This document shows positions 15,548 to 23,920 of a stretch of DNA of 46,141 nt, piece by piece. The stretch spans positions 1 to 46,141 of the forward strand of contig PBSO01000033.1 of the NCBI GenBank assembly GCA_002726275.1, given 5' to 3'. The number at the start of each line of letters is the position of its first letter. Position 1 is the stretch's first letter. The translations under genes were made by a program, and so were the position numbers. The notes beneath the pieces were generated by a model. It was not told the origin of the DNA and ran no database searches. It saw only the letters and a program-made list of their open reading frames with translations. Source of the DNA: Methanobacteriota archaeon. GTDB lineage: Archaea > Thermoplasmatota > Poseidoniia > Poseidoniales > Thalassarchaeaceae.

Positions 15548-16024
15548 ATGGCCCCTACCCGAATCCTCGAGATTCCGGTTTCGGTAACTCCTGCGGATGC
15601 GATAAGGTCGTTCAGAACCGTTTGCGAATCCCGAGATTGGGAGATGCACAGGGTCGAGGAGACCCGGGTTGTAAATCGATGGGCAATAATAATGCCACTG
15701 ACCAGATCAGCAAGAGTCCTTGGCATGGTAATCGATGACAAAAATGCTGGTGGACTATCTCTTAGATCGTGGAGTTTTGTCCCGGGTTCGGCGGGAAGGG
15801 GGTCTATGGTTTCCTTCGAGGTCCCATATGAAATGGACTCTGAGGAGTGGTTCGGCATCTTCTCAGAGTGGTGTTCAATATTGCCAAGGTGTCCCTGGAA
15901 GTGGTCATTCTGGGAGAGGTCAATGATTGGTTATTTCATTCCCGAGTTCCGTCGTTCGAGGATCGCCTTCAGGAATGAAGGGGTTGACGTTTCATCTTGG
16001 GCTGGTTATGTTGAAGTGGACTAA
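15548..16024 (+). CDS. Uncharacterised 158-residue cytoplasmic protein
   Basis: No family is recognised. The protein is soluble, with no signal peptide or membrane segment, and is notably rich in Trp in its second half (EEWFGIFSEWC, CPWKWSFWERSM). The N-terminus (RILEIPVSVTPADAIRSF) and the alternating pattern suggest an alpha/beta fold, possibly a SRPBCC-like or ligand-binding domain, but this is a guess. It follows the ribosomal cluster by 60 bp. Coding status is supported by the long open frame, the packed context and the sensible composition. Confidence 0.65.
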   Translation: MAPTRILEIPVSVTPADAIRSFRTVCESRDWEMHRVEETRVVNRWAIIMPLTRSARVLGMVIDDKNAGGLSLRSWSFVPGSAGRGSMVSFEVPYEMDSEEWFGIFSEWCSILPRCPWKWSFWERSMIGYFIPEFRRSRIAFRNEGVDVSSWAGYVEVD

Positions 16025-16081
16025 TTGCCTCTTGAGTAATCTGATGATAGAGGACTTGAAAGAGAGGGCGTTGACCGGGGT

Positions 16082-16774
16082 TTGAAGAAAATGGACATTC
16101 AAGACCTCTTCGATACGCCGAGGAAAATAGGTATGTTCAGCGGCAGCGTTGCTTTTCTCATCCTTTTCCCTGCATATTTCGCTTGGATGCCATTGGTAGA
16201 CGATGGGATGGTTTCTGGCGGCTCTGGGGCCTCTGGAGACTGGGAGGTCGGCTTTGCCGAGACGCCTATAGTCCTGCAAGAAACCCAGATACTGGGAGAC
16301 GGTGATACTCACGATACTTTCTTCGATGTCGCCTCAGAGATGAACATAGGCTACATCGAGTTGGATATCGACTGCAATGACAACGATGATCCCGGTCCCG
16401 GCTTCACAGACGGGGCAGATGGGGTCAGCGATCTCAGTGGTGTCGAGGGGCACTCCTCGGGCCACATAGAAGATCAAAGCGGGGATGGGATGTGCTCGGG
16501 CGGAGATTCTGGGTTCACACTGAGATGGGACGTTACTGCGAATTACTCGGGAGCGAACTTCACCGCCTCTGGTGTGAGCGAGTCCGAAATCAGGGCAGCG
16601 TGGAATGATGGTGGTCTAGGCAGGGGGACATGGGCTGCTACCATCACTGCCGACATCAGCTCCCCTCCATCCCCTCTAGGCTCTATAGTGGACTCGGATG
16701 AGGAGTACGAAATCACATGGACTGCGATGACTTACGAATTGATTCTGCAACCTGCAGCAGAGTTAGCGGCCTAA
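16082..16774 (+). CDS. Membrane-anchored extracytoplasmic protein, unknown function
   Basis: The start is either TTG at 16082 or ATG at 16091 (three residues shorter). A single N-terminal hydrophobic helix (about 17-36) anchors a ~190-residue extracellular domain. That domain is very acidic, with a Asp/Asn/Gly-rich segment at about 98-140 (including DCNDNDDPGPGF) that could bind Ca2+, one pair of Cys, and a beta-rich C-terminal part with predicted N-glycosylation sequons (NYS, NFT). The family is not recognised. It ends one base before the convergent YchF stop. Confidence 0.65.
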   Translation: MKKMDIQDLFDTPRKIGMFSGSVAFLILFPAYFAWMPLVDDGMVSGGSGASGDWEVGFAETPIVLQETQILGDGDTHDTFFDVASEMNIGYIELDIDCNDNDDPGPGFTDGADGVSDLSGVEGHSSGHIEDQSGDGMCSGGDSGFTLRWDVTANYSGANFTASGVSESEIRAAWNDGGLGRGTWAATITADISSPPSPLGSIVDSDEEYEITWTAMTYELILQPAAELAA

Positions 16775-18061
16775 TCAGGTCTTGGCGTAGATGCTGATAA
16801 TATCCCCATCTTGGACCTCGTAATCCGCACCTATCACCCTTGAGCTCCTCGCATCTACTGCTCTGATGAAGCCATCGCCCAAATCCGAATGGACCTCGTA
16901 TGCCAGTCCCTTTGCTGTTGTCCCCTCTGCAATTAGTAGTGCGTCAGGGAGTATGTTGCCATCGCCATCGGTCCAATGGGTCTCATCCTGGACGGGGTAA
17001 GCAACCCTTCTTGATAGTCTATCGAAAACGACTTCGCTCAGAAGTCCAATCAGGCCGCCTCCATCCCAGTTCCCGAGTGATTCGACAATTGATTTCAGAG
17101 CATTTTCCTGTTTCTCAGTCATGTTTTCCTTTCCTTTCTCTGTTATTTGGAAGGAGGTCTCGCCGGGATTGTTCTGAATCAGTCCGGCTTTGGATGCCCT
17201 CCTGAGGGCCAGCTCAGCCTCGGCACTTGTCGGAACTACCGAGCCACCGGCGTCATTGACCATTTTGGAAAGGTCTTCCCAAGACCCTTGTTCGGCCCTG
17301 TCTGCCTTGTTAGCAGCTACTGAAATAGGAAACAGCTCTTTCCTGATTGTGGATGAGAGGACTTGGAGGTGTTTTCTCTTCCACTCCCATGGGGGCCCCG
17401 CATCTGGGTGTTTTGAGTGGACTTCAGAGAGAGCCATTGAGACGTGCCTCTCCTTTACCCCTATTCCAGTGAGCTGGTCGAGTACGTATGATGAAAGTGC
17501 CTTGTCGCCCTCTGCCTGAACCCTTCTTGTCCCTCTCTGCCAGCCCGCTTCGAGTATTCCGATAATCCAGCAATCTATCTCATCCAAAAGGAATCGGTGC
17601 TCATCAAGGGGGTCTGAGCCGCCCGTTCCAACGGGATTCCCCTCCATGTCAGTTGATCCAGAAACATCGACTACCTGTATCAGAGCGTCACATCTGGCCA
17701 GATCGGAGAGGAACTGGTTGCCCCTTCCCCTGCCTTCGTGGGCACCGGGAACCAGTCCTGCTACATCTATCATAGTAACAGGTACGAGTCTCTTGTGATT
17801 CCTGCACCTTCCCGAGTTGGGGACGCATATGCTACCTAGTCGGGGATCTTCATGGGTTTGTTCCTCCAATCTTCCTGAGTCCTCCCTTTTCCTGCGTAGT
17901 TCCTGACAGGCGCAATTGTCCGGGAGGGGTAGCCAAGCAACACCCACGTTAGGTTCAATTGTGGTGAATGGGTAGTTGGCTATCTCAACAGGGGTCTCTG
18001 TCAATGCTGAGAACATGGTTGATTTGCCGACATTCGGCTTTCCAACGAGGCCTATTCGCAT
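16775..18061 (-). CDS. ychF: YchF/Ola1-type P-loop NTPase with TGS domain
   Basis: A 428-residue Obg-related NTPase of the archaeal YchF branch. The N-terminus MRIGLVGKPNVGKST is the P-loop; VTMIDVAGLVPGAHEGRGRGNQFL is the G3/switch II region (read in two pieces), and the protein ends in a TGS domain with DGDIISIYAKT. YchF proteins bind the ribosome and often prefer ATP. A long insertion and helical region lie in the middle, typical of the archaeal subgroup. An upstream ATG adds six residues (MGCGDD); 18061 is preferred because the P-loop strand should start at once. Confidence 0.9.
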   Translation of the reverse strand: MRIGLVGKPNVGKSTMFSALTETPVEIANYPFTTIEPNVGVAWLPLPDNCACQELRRKREDSGRLEEQTHEDPRLGSICVPNSGRCRNHKRLVPVTMIDVAGLVPGAHEGRGRGNQFLSDLARCDALIQVVDVSGSTDMEGNPVGTGGSDPLDEHRFLLDEIDCWIIGILEAGWQRGTRRVQAEGDKALSSYVLDQLTGIGVKERHVSMALSEVHSKHPDAGPPWEWKRKHLQVLSSTIRKELFPISVAANKADRAEQGSWEDLSKMVNDAGGSVVPTSAEAELALRRASKAGLIQNNPGETSFQITEKGKENMTEKQENALKSIVESLGNWDGGGLIGLLSEVVFDRLSRRVAYPVQDETHWTDGDGNILPDALLIAEGTTAKGLAYEVHSDLGDGFIRAVDARSSRVIGADYEVQDGDIISIYAKT

Positions 18062-18108
18062 GTCATCCCCACATCCCAACAGAGGCAGTATTCCCTCAAG
18101 TTGACGGT

Positions 18109-19773
18109 CTAGAGTTCAGTTGCTGATCCGGCCTCTTCACTCTGAGTTACTGGAACTATCTCAGTGTCGAGAGTGGCCCCACCGGCCATGATCTTCCTCA
18201 CAGTGGCCGAGTTTGCTAGTTCGTACGTCTGAGGTGTCAGAGTCGTGGAAGATTGCATTTCATCGTCAATCATCTCTCCCCTGAACTGCCCGCTAATCAC
18301 ATTGGTGCAGTGGAAGATTGACCCGAGAACAGTTCCATAGAACACTACAGAACCGAGAGTCCTGAGTTCGTCTGTAATCGAAGAGGAGTTTTCCGCGAGG
18401 GCTTCTGCTAGAGCCATGTCATTGAGGTCGGCCATTATGGTGAATGTTAGACCTGCTACGGCGCCCCCTGACATAAGCCAGAAAGCAGCCCTGGAACGAT
18501 TGGAGGACATTACCTTCCTGCCACTGGCCTGAGGTAGGACATAGAGGGAAGCGCCGAGGGACAGTGGAATCAGAACCGCCCAAAGCGCGAGGAGGTCAAG
18601 GGACTGAGCGATTCCCGATAGCTCACCTGCGCCGCCAAGAGCATCGGTCTGAACGAAAAGAGAACCTATGGCTATTGGGATAAGCATCCAAGCACCCATG
18701 TTCATCTCTGCGATTCCCGGTGAGTCGCTGTTTCCGACAAATGCGCCATTGCCCCTCAGGGTTACCAGTAGATTGGAGCTGAAGGCGATGATTGGGATTG
18801 CAGCTAGGGCCATTAGGAATGATCCAGAGATGTGATCTTGGGAGGAGGCTGCTATTTCTGATGCTTCGAGGCCGAGCATGTCAACCGCCATCGACATGTC
18901 GGTTTCTCCCATTGGATTGATTGCGATAATCGCCCCGAACAGTGTGACTCCGACCAATGTCCTTGACCACAACGGATTGCCGCTTCCCATGCTCGAAGCA
19001 TAGAGGGAAACGCCAGCTACTCCACAGAAGAAGAACGTCCCGCCTATCATGTGGTAAACGAGCCACTGGCCGACACCGGTCTCGTACGCGCCGCTCAGTA
19101 TCACTGAGAGCACCGCAGCCGGGTCCCCAATCAATCCGAATATGATCAGCCACCCAGGGATGGCCATTGGACGCGTGGCATTGGAGATAGTCAGTAGCTG
19201 GTTGAGGATGATTGCCATCATAGCCAGTGTCTGTAGTACTGTTCCAAGCATTATGAAGTTGATTCCAAGTATCTCCTTCGAGTGAGCTCCAATCACTAGT
19301 ATGAGTACTGAGAATGTCCAAAGGAGGGAGACTAGGGTTGCATTGGACTCACTGGCTAGTTTTGTTCCGGAGAGTGAAGGGATGACATGTAGTCCAGCCC
19401 CTATTACCATCATCCCCACTGCTCCGAATAGTGCTGCAAACCTGCCAGCGTAGATTAGATCCTGCGAGTCGGGGGAGTAACCCCATGATCCCAGGCTGTG
19501 TAGTGCAGTTGGATCGTGTGATAGCCACAGCCCCTCAAACGTGAGGATGGATGCCACCATTGCCCATATCATCCCGTGAAGTATCCACGTCTTGGATGCA
19601 GAACCTGGCTTACCCTGAACAAAGTCAATTGCGGGACCTAGTGCTTTCTCGAGCATGAACATGCCCATTGTCTTCGCGACATCGTTGAATATCGAGAGGC
19701 CTCTCTTGATGAGTATGAATGATATTACCATCAATAGCCAGAAAATCGACATTGTTGAAATTATATCGTTCAT
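18109..19773 (-). CDS. Polytopic membrane protein resembling heme-copper oxidase subunit I without most heme ligands
   Basis: A 554-residue protein with about 12-13 transmembrane helices. Several segments resemble cbb3/NOR-type subunit I: GRFAALFGAVGMMVIGAG with LHVIPSLSG (110-136), GQWLVYHMIGGTFFF (235-249) and LGASLYVLPQASG (407-419). H241 falls where the first CuB histidine would be. The other ligand positions (His in helix 2, the His-His pair, the His-x-His of helix 10) appear to be replaced by non-ligating residues. I therefore read it as a degenerate relative or a merely similar membrane fold. The resemblance is by eye only. The small two-helix protein gene upstream is 9 bp away and is probably its partner. 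Confidence 0.5.
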   Translation of the reverse strand: MNDIISTMSIFWLLMVISFILIKRGLSIFNDVAKTMGMFMLEKALGPAIDFVQGKPGSASKTWILHGMIWAMVASILTFEGLWLSHDPTALHSLGSWGYSPDSQDLIYAGRFAALFGAVGMMVIGAGLHVIPSLSGTKLASESNATLVSLLWTFSVLILVIGAHSKEILGINFIMLGTVLQTLAMMAIILNQLLTISNATRPMAIPGWLIIFGLIGDPAAVLSVILSGAYETGVGQWLVYHMIGGTFFFCGVAGVSLYASSMGSGNPLWSRTLVGVTLFGAIIAINPMGETDMSMAVDMLGLEASEIAASSQDHISGSFLMALAAIPIIAFSSNLLVTLRGNGAFVGNSDSPGIAEMNMGAWMLIPIAIGSLFVQTDALGGAGELSGIAQSLDLLALWAVLIPLSLGASLYVLPQASGRKVMSSNRSRAAFWLMSGGAVAGLTFTIMADLNDMALAEALAENSSSITDELRTLGSVVFYGTVLGSIFHCTNVISGQFRGEMIDDEMQSSTTLTPQTYELANSATVRKIMAGGATLDTEIVPVTQSEEAGSATEL

Positions 19774-19782
19774 TGAATCGCC

Positions 19783-20061
19783 TCACTCACTGGTTGCCTC
19801 GGCTAACATGGTTGCAACTATTGCGAATACACCAAGCATTGCACCTAACAGGAAGAACCAGATTCCAGAATCGAACACGCCCTCGAACATTGGCAGCAGC
19901 TCTGAGACCACGGGCATGTCTCTACCGGGATAGAGGACGCCATAGAGCACTAGGAATGAGAGCATGGAGACCACGCCAATCATGATCACAACATAGGATG
20001 ACTCTGGTTCTTTTTCTCCTTGAATGAACTCAGTAATTTGGCCAGAGCCTTCATCGGACAT
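19783..20061 (-). CDS. Small two-helix membrane protein, likely partner of the downstream oxidase-like protein
   Basis: A 92-residue protein with a ~20-residue acidic N-terminus, a first transmembrane helix (about 23-43) and a second (about 67-88), joined by an extracellular loop containing PGRDMPVVSELLP. No family is recognised. Small accessory subunits of this size and plan are common in membrane oxidoreductases. It is transcribed ahead of the oxidase-like gene with a 9-bp gap, so the two are almost certainly one operon. Confidence 0.7.
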   Translation of the reverse strand: MSDEGSGQITEFIQGEKEPESSYVVIMIGVVSMLSFLVLYGVLYPGRDMPVVSELLPMFEGVFDSGIWFFLLGAMLGVFAIVATMLAEATSE

Positions 20062-20129
20062 AGGGAATCACCTCGCTACGAGCTGCAGGAGCGGACTGAA
20101 CCAGCGGAGATTGCCCCTTAAGCATTGGG

Positions 20130-20148
20130 CGAGGGACTACGTCCCTCG
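20130..20148 (-). terminator. Perfect hairpin between raSEA and the small membrane protein gene
   Basis: CGAGGGAC-TAC-GTCCCTCG, eight perfect base pairs with a three-base loop, lies 4 bases beyond the raSEA stop (reading the minus strand). It is well placed to end the raSEA transcript before the promoter of the next operon. Confidence 0.5.
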
Positions 20149-20151
20149 TAC

Positions 20152-21330
20152 TCATGGGGCCCTAAGTGCATCCAATCTGTTCCCACGCCTATCACTGCCG
20201 GAGCCTAGTGGAGTTGGTAAGCTGCTGTCAGAAATGACCTCTGCGTTCCACGATGATTTGCAATCACAATCAAGGCCGTCGAATTCCCCGAGGCTTCCAG
20301 AAACGGAATACCTCTCGATGGCTGCTACGACGTCGGCATCGCAGATGCCACAATTGTGGGACCCTCTCAACTTGCCACCTGCTGTTGGGTGCACTATTAC
20401 TCGGCAGTCGAGGCCGGAGATGGATTCGTGTGAGGTTGTTATCATCTCCACCAATGACCATAGCCATGGTGGCCTGTACTCCCTGTTTCTGAACAATCGA
20501 TCGACTATGGTTCTCTTCTGTATGTTCATCGGGTTGATTGAGACTTCGTCAGAGATTGGGGCTACCTCAGATATCCACTTTGTCGTGTGAAGGAGGGCAT
20601 CCGCCTCTGACATAAATGGCGGTTTGAATAGGAGGTAGGTCTTGACCCTCAGACCGTTTTCCCTCAATGAGTCAACTGCCCTATGCCACTGCTTGGTGGA
20701 AAATCCCTTGTTAGCGTGGAATCTAAGCACTTTGTCGTCATAAGCCTCCAAGCCAATTGCAACTGTGCAGCCGGGATGCCTCTCGGCGACCCATGAGAGT
20801 TTCTCGGGGGTGCACATCTGTGCTTGGGCCTCTATCACAAGATGCAGGCCCATCTCATGAGTCTCTCTAAGAACGGCTTCCTGCCATTCAGGTGGATTCT
20901 CCCGGTCTTCGAAGAATGTCCCGGACGTGTAGACCTTGATCATCTGACAATCCTCGAAGTTTTTCGTACGGCGCTTTGCTTCCTCCCATTGATTGAACAT
21001 GTCCTCGGTGGTAACATCGTCCCTGACGTCGTTGAAGTATCCGCAGAATGTGCAGCCGGACTTCCACCACCAGGCGCACCCCTTCGTTCTGAGGATGACC
21101 GTCACAGCCTGACAGGGTGTCCCATCGGGGAGATTCTCTGGTGTCTTGTATACCGTTACCGGTTTACTGGCGTCCCATGACTCCCTGATGGAAACTGACT
21201 CGGGAGTGTTCTCGGGCGCCTTCACCAAATGGTGCACCTTGACGGACTTTGCGCCATCGCCCATCAACCCGCAAGCCTGTCCCATGAGTATCGCCCCATC
21301 GGGTTTCTTATTGAGATTGGCTACGGTCAT
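20152..21330 (-). CDS. raSEA: Archaeosine-pathway radical SAM enzyme RaSEA
   Basis: A 392-residue radical SAM protein of the COG1244/TIGR01210 type. The iron-sulfur motif is C85-x7-C93-x2-C96 (GCAWWWKSGCTFCGYF) rather than the common CX3CX2C, which is the hallmark of this family. Further landmarks are IKVYTSGTFFEDREN, EAQAQM and GLEAYDDKVLRFHANKGF. RaSEA acts with ArcS to convert preQ0-lysine adducts into archaeosine at position 15 of archaeal tRNA. ArcS is not in the window. The start at 21330 lies 23 bp from the divergent transporter start, so the promoters must overlap. Confidence 0.9.
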   Translation of the reverse strand: MTVANLNKKPDGAILMGQACGLMGDGAKSVKVHHLVKAPENTPESVSIRESWDASKPVTVYKTPENLPDGTPCQAVTVILRTKGCAWWWKSGCTFCGYFNDVRDDVTTEDMFNQWEEAKRRTKNFEDCQMIKVYTSGTFFEDRENPPEWQEAVLRETHEMGLHLVIEAQAQMCTPEKLSWVAERHPGCTVAIGLEAYDDKVLRFHANKGFSTKQWHRAVDSLRENGLRVKTYLLFKPPFMSEADALLHTTKWISEVAPISDEVSINPMNIQKRTIVDRLFRNREYRPPWLWSLVEMITTSHESISGLDCRVIVHPTAGGKLRGSHNCGICDADVVAAIERYSVSGSLGEFDGLDCDCKSSWNAEVISDSSLPTPLGSGSDRRGNRLDALRAP

Positions 21331-21353
21331 GAAGGTACTGATTTCGTTAATTC

Positions 21354-23195
21354 TTGGGCGACACTAAAGACTCGATAACATCTCCGAGGAACGTGTCTGG
21401 CGATTCCAATGTGGGAGTGGAGAGTTCAGATGTAGTTGCTAGGCTTCTGAAGGAGATGGATCCAGAATCAAAAAAGTCGCTTCAGAGTTGGTACTGGTTC
21501 GATTGGGCGAACCAGGCTTTCGCACTCACTGTGATCACGGTTGTTGTTCCAACCCTTCTGTCCAATATGTTCAATCTGGCTAATGGGGGTAGCGCTGACT
21601 ATGCTGGAATGACATTCACTGGGGACAGTTTCTACGCAGTGGTACTTGGGGTCTCGAGTGTCTTCGTTGCGATAGTTAGTCCTATCCTGGGTGCAATTGC
21701 CGATAGAATGCCGATAAAGAAAAGGATACTGCGAATTTACACCATTGTTGGGATCCTATTCACCGGACTTATGGGATTGGCCCCCTTCATGGATGATGGT
21801 TCGTCGTACAAGTTCCTAGCCATATGCCTCATTATGGGCAACATAGGATTCGCAGGTGGTCATGCGATTTACTCTGCATTCCTACCATATCTGGGTGACA
21901 AACGCCTGATGGACCACATATCCAGCTGGGGATATGCCTACGGCTTCCTAGGAGGCTCGATACTCCTTACAATTCACTTAGTTGTGGGTCTCAAACTGGG
22001 ATTCAACGATCCATATGTGCAATCTTTTGTTTTCGTGACAAGCGCACTCTGGTGGTTGGGATTCTCGATACCCATATTCAGAAACACCCCGGAGCCCGAG
22101 ATCCCCAATCCGACCGAGTACGCCTCTTTCGGAGAGGCAGTGATAGATGGGATAAGGGAAATCAGGAACACTTTCTCCGAGATTAGGAGATACAGGATCC
22201 TGTCTCTTTTCATGATTGGTTACCTTCTTTTCTATGACGGTATCAATGCAATAGGGGGGCTTGCTGCGGCATACGCTGACTCCGTGCTGAGGATTGATAT
22301 CAGCATGAATTTCGTCCTCCTCCTCTCAGCGAACATTGCTGCCATTCCGATGACAATCATCGGTGGCAAGCTAGCTAGCAAATACAGCAACAAGAACATC
22401 CTAGGTGCTGCACTTACGATATTCTGTATCATCTCCGTCCTCGGCGTCGGATTCGCCCCGCTTGAGCTCGGCGGCGATCACGATAGGTATGATTTCCAGT
22501 ATGACTGGGACGATGAGGAGGAAGCGTATCGCCTTTCGACGTTGTATGACAGGGGCGTCGATGGCTGGGTTAGCGAGTCTGGAGAGGGGGACGAGGATTT
22601 CCGCAATGCCTTCCTGACATACCTAAAATCGGGCGATGAAGAAATTTCGCTTCTTGGCATAGAGGAGGCCCGGAGCCTCTCCTCGGAGATGCCGGGGATG
22701 ACTGATCACAGGTTCTCCTTCTCTTTCCTCGGAGGGGAGCTGGATGGAGAGGCCTCGGTCGGAGGTGAGCACCCAACAGTAATCGAGGGAGGGCCAATAG
22801 ACTGGTGGCCCAATTTCCTGAGGGACAACGTATGGGAGCCTGCAGGCCTTGGAATCAACATGCAATGGATAATTCTAGGGATGTCATTTGGAATGGTCAT
22901 GGGTGTCGCTGGTGCCCTCTCTAGGAGCCTCTTCAGTATGCTCATCCCCGCATCCAAGACGACTGAGTTCTTCGGCTTCTTCGCCTTCATCGGAAAGGCG
23001 GTATCCGTACTGGGGCCAATCATATACGCTATTGTCGCTGCTTCGATGGATAGCAGAATGGGGCTTCTCAGCGTAGTCGTCCCGATACTCGTGGGGATGT
23101 GCTTCTTCTTCGTCGTCGATGTCGATGAGGGGATCAGGGTCGCCGACCAAGTAGACGCAGAGGCGGGGATCAGCAAAATAGGAGGGGCGGAGTGA
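21354..23195 (+). CDS. MFS transporter of the UMF1/Atg22-like family with a large external insert
   Basis: About 613 residues from a TTG at 21354. The start is uncertain: GTG codons follow and the first ATG is at 21456, inside conserved sequence. The WYWFDWANQAFALTVITVV segment is the UMF1/Atg22 signature, and MFS loop motifs such as ADRMPIKKR follow. About 12 helices are seen. Between about residues 372 and 500 lies a ~130-residue soluble, acidic, aromatic-rich insert that is not typical of the family and probably faces outside. Atg22 exports amino acids from vacuoles; prokaryotic substrates are mostly unknown. The stop overlaps the next start (TGATG), linking it to the acyltransferase. Confidence 0.85.
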   Translation: MGDTKDSITSPRNVSGDSNVGVESSDVVARLLKEMDPESKKSLQSWYWFDWANQAFALTVITVVVPTLLSNMFNLANGGSADYAGMTFTGDSFYAVVLGVSSVFVAIVSPILGAIADRMPIKKRILRIYTIVGILFTGLMGLAPFMDDGSSYKFLAICLIMGNIGFAGGHAIYSAFLPYLGDKRLMDHISSWGYAYGFLGGSILLTIHLVVGLKLGFNDPYVQSFVFVTSALWWLGFSIPIFRNTPEPEIPNPTEYASFGEAVIDGIREIRNTFSEIRRYRILSLFMIGYLLFYDGINAIGGLAAAYADSVLRIDISMNFVLLLSANIAAIPMTIIGGKLASKYSNKNILGAALTIFCIISVLGVGFAPLELGGDHDRYDFQYDWDDEEEAYRLSTLYDRGVDGWVSESGEGDEDFRNAFLTYLKSGDEEISLLGIEEARSLSSEMPGMTDHRFSFSFLGGELDGEASVGGEHPTVIEGGPIDWWPNFLRDNVWEPAGLGINMQWIILGMSFGMVMGVAGALSRSLFSMLIPASKTTEFFGFFAFIGKAVSVLGPIIYAIVAASMDSRMGLLSVVVPILVGMCFFFVVDVDEGIRVADQVDAEAGISKIGGAE

Positions 23196-23920
23196 TGAAG
23201 CTGCCCTTCACTTTGGTTCAGAACTTCCTGACCCTGCTAATCATACCGTTCCTCGCAGGCATAGTGGGAATCGCTGCCATTCCAGCTGTCGCCCTATTCG
23301 GAGAGTTGCGCGGAGCACTGTCGAACGGGGAGTACTGGGTGGATACCGCGGCCACAGCAATCTCACTGGGCATGTCGATCATGTTTTGGGGGATCACACT
23401 GGTTGTCATGTGCGGAATGCTGGGTGGCCTATTGCGGCCGAGATTGGCTCCCGGGAGATACCCCCTGGAGTCGTTCCTCACGATCCAGTGGGCATGGTCG
23501 ATGGTGTTCCACAAGATAGCCCTGTTCTTCCTTCCTCACCTGGTCCCATCTTTCATCGGGAACCTGTACTACAGGCTATCGGGGGCCAAAATAGGAAAGG
23601 GGGCACAGATCAACTCCCCAAACGTCAACGACGCTGGCTCAGTCACAATAGGGGACAGGGTGGTGATTGGCGGACACGCGACAATCAATGCACATCTCAC
23701 GGAGAAGGGGGAGTTGGTGATGGCCCCCGTTGTGATTGGCGATGGCGCACTGATCGGGACTGGATCAATAGTCCAGCCGGGATGCACGATTGGCGAGGGG
23801 GCTGTCGTGGCCTCAAGGGCCGTCGTGCCGAAGTGGACGGAAATACCCCCTGGAGAGGTCTGGGGCGGGATACCTGCTAAATGCATCAGGCTAGCTGATG
23901 GGACCAAACCGGGTGGATGA
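23195..23920 (+). CDS. Membrane-bound left-handed beta-helix (hexapeptide) acyltransferase-like protein
   Basis: A 241-residue protein. The N-terminal half has about three hydrophobic helices (about 10-38, 55-83 and 100-118). The C-terminal half (about 125-230) has hexapeptide repeats typical of a left-handed beta-helix: IGKGAQINS, VTIGDRVVIGGHATI, VVIGDGALIGTGSIV, CTIGEGAVVASRAVVP, closing with the usual WGGIPAKCIR. Such proteins transfer acetyl or other acyl groups to sugars or amino acids; similar membrane forms occur beside adenylation domains. The catalytic His is probably H in GGHATINAH. The ATG overlaps the transporter stop and follows a strong GGAGGGG site. Confidence 0.82.
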   Translation: MKLPFTLVQNFLTLLIIPFLAGIVGIAAIPAVALFGELRGALSNGEYWVDTAATAISLGMSIMFWGITLVVMCGMLGGLLRPRLAPGRYPLESFLTIQWAWSMVFHKIALFFLPHLVPSFIGNLYYRLSGAKIGKGAQINSPNVNDAGSVTIGDRVVIGGHATINAHLTEKGELVMAPVVIGDGALIGTGSIVQPGCTIGEGAVVASRAVVPKWTEIPPGEVWGGIPAKCIRLADGTKPGG

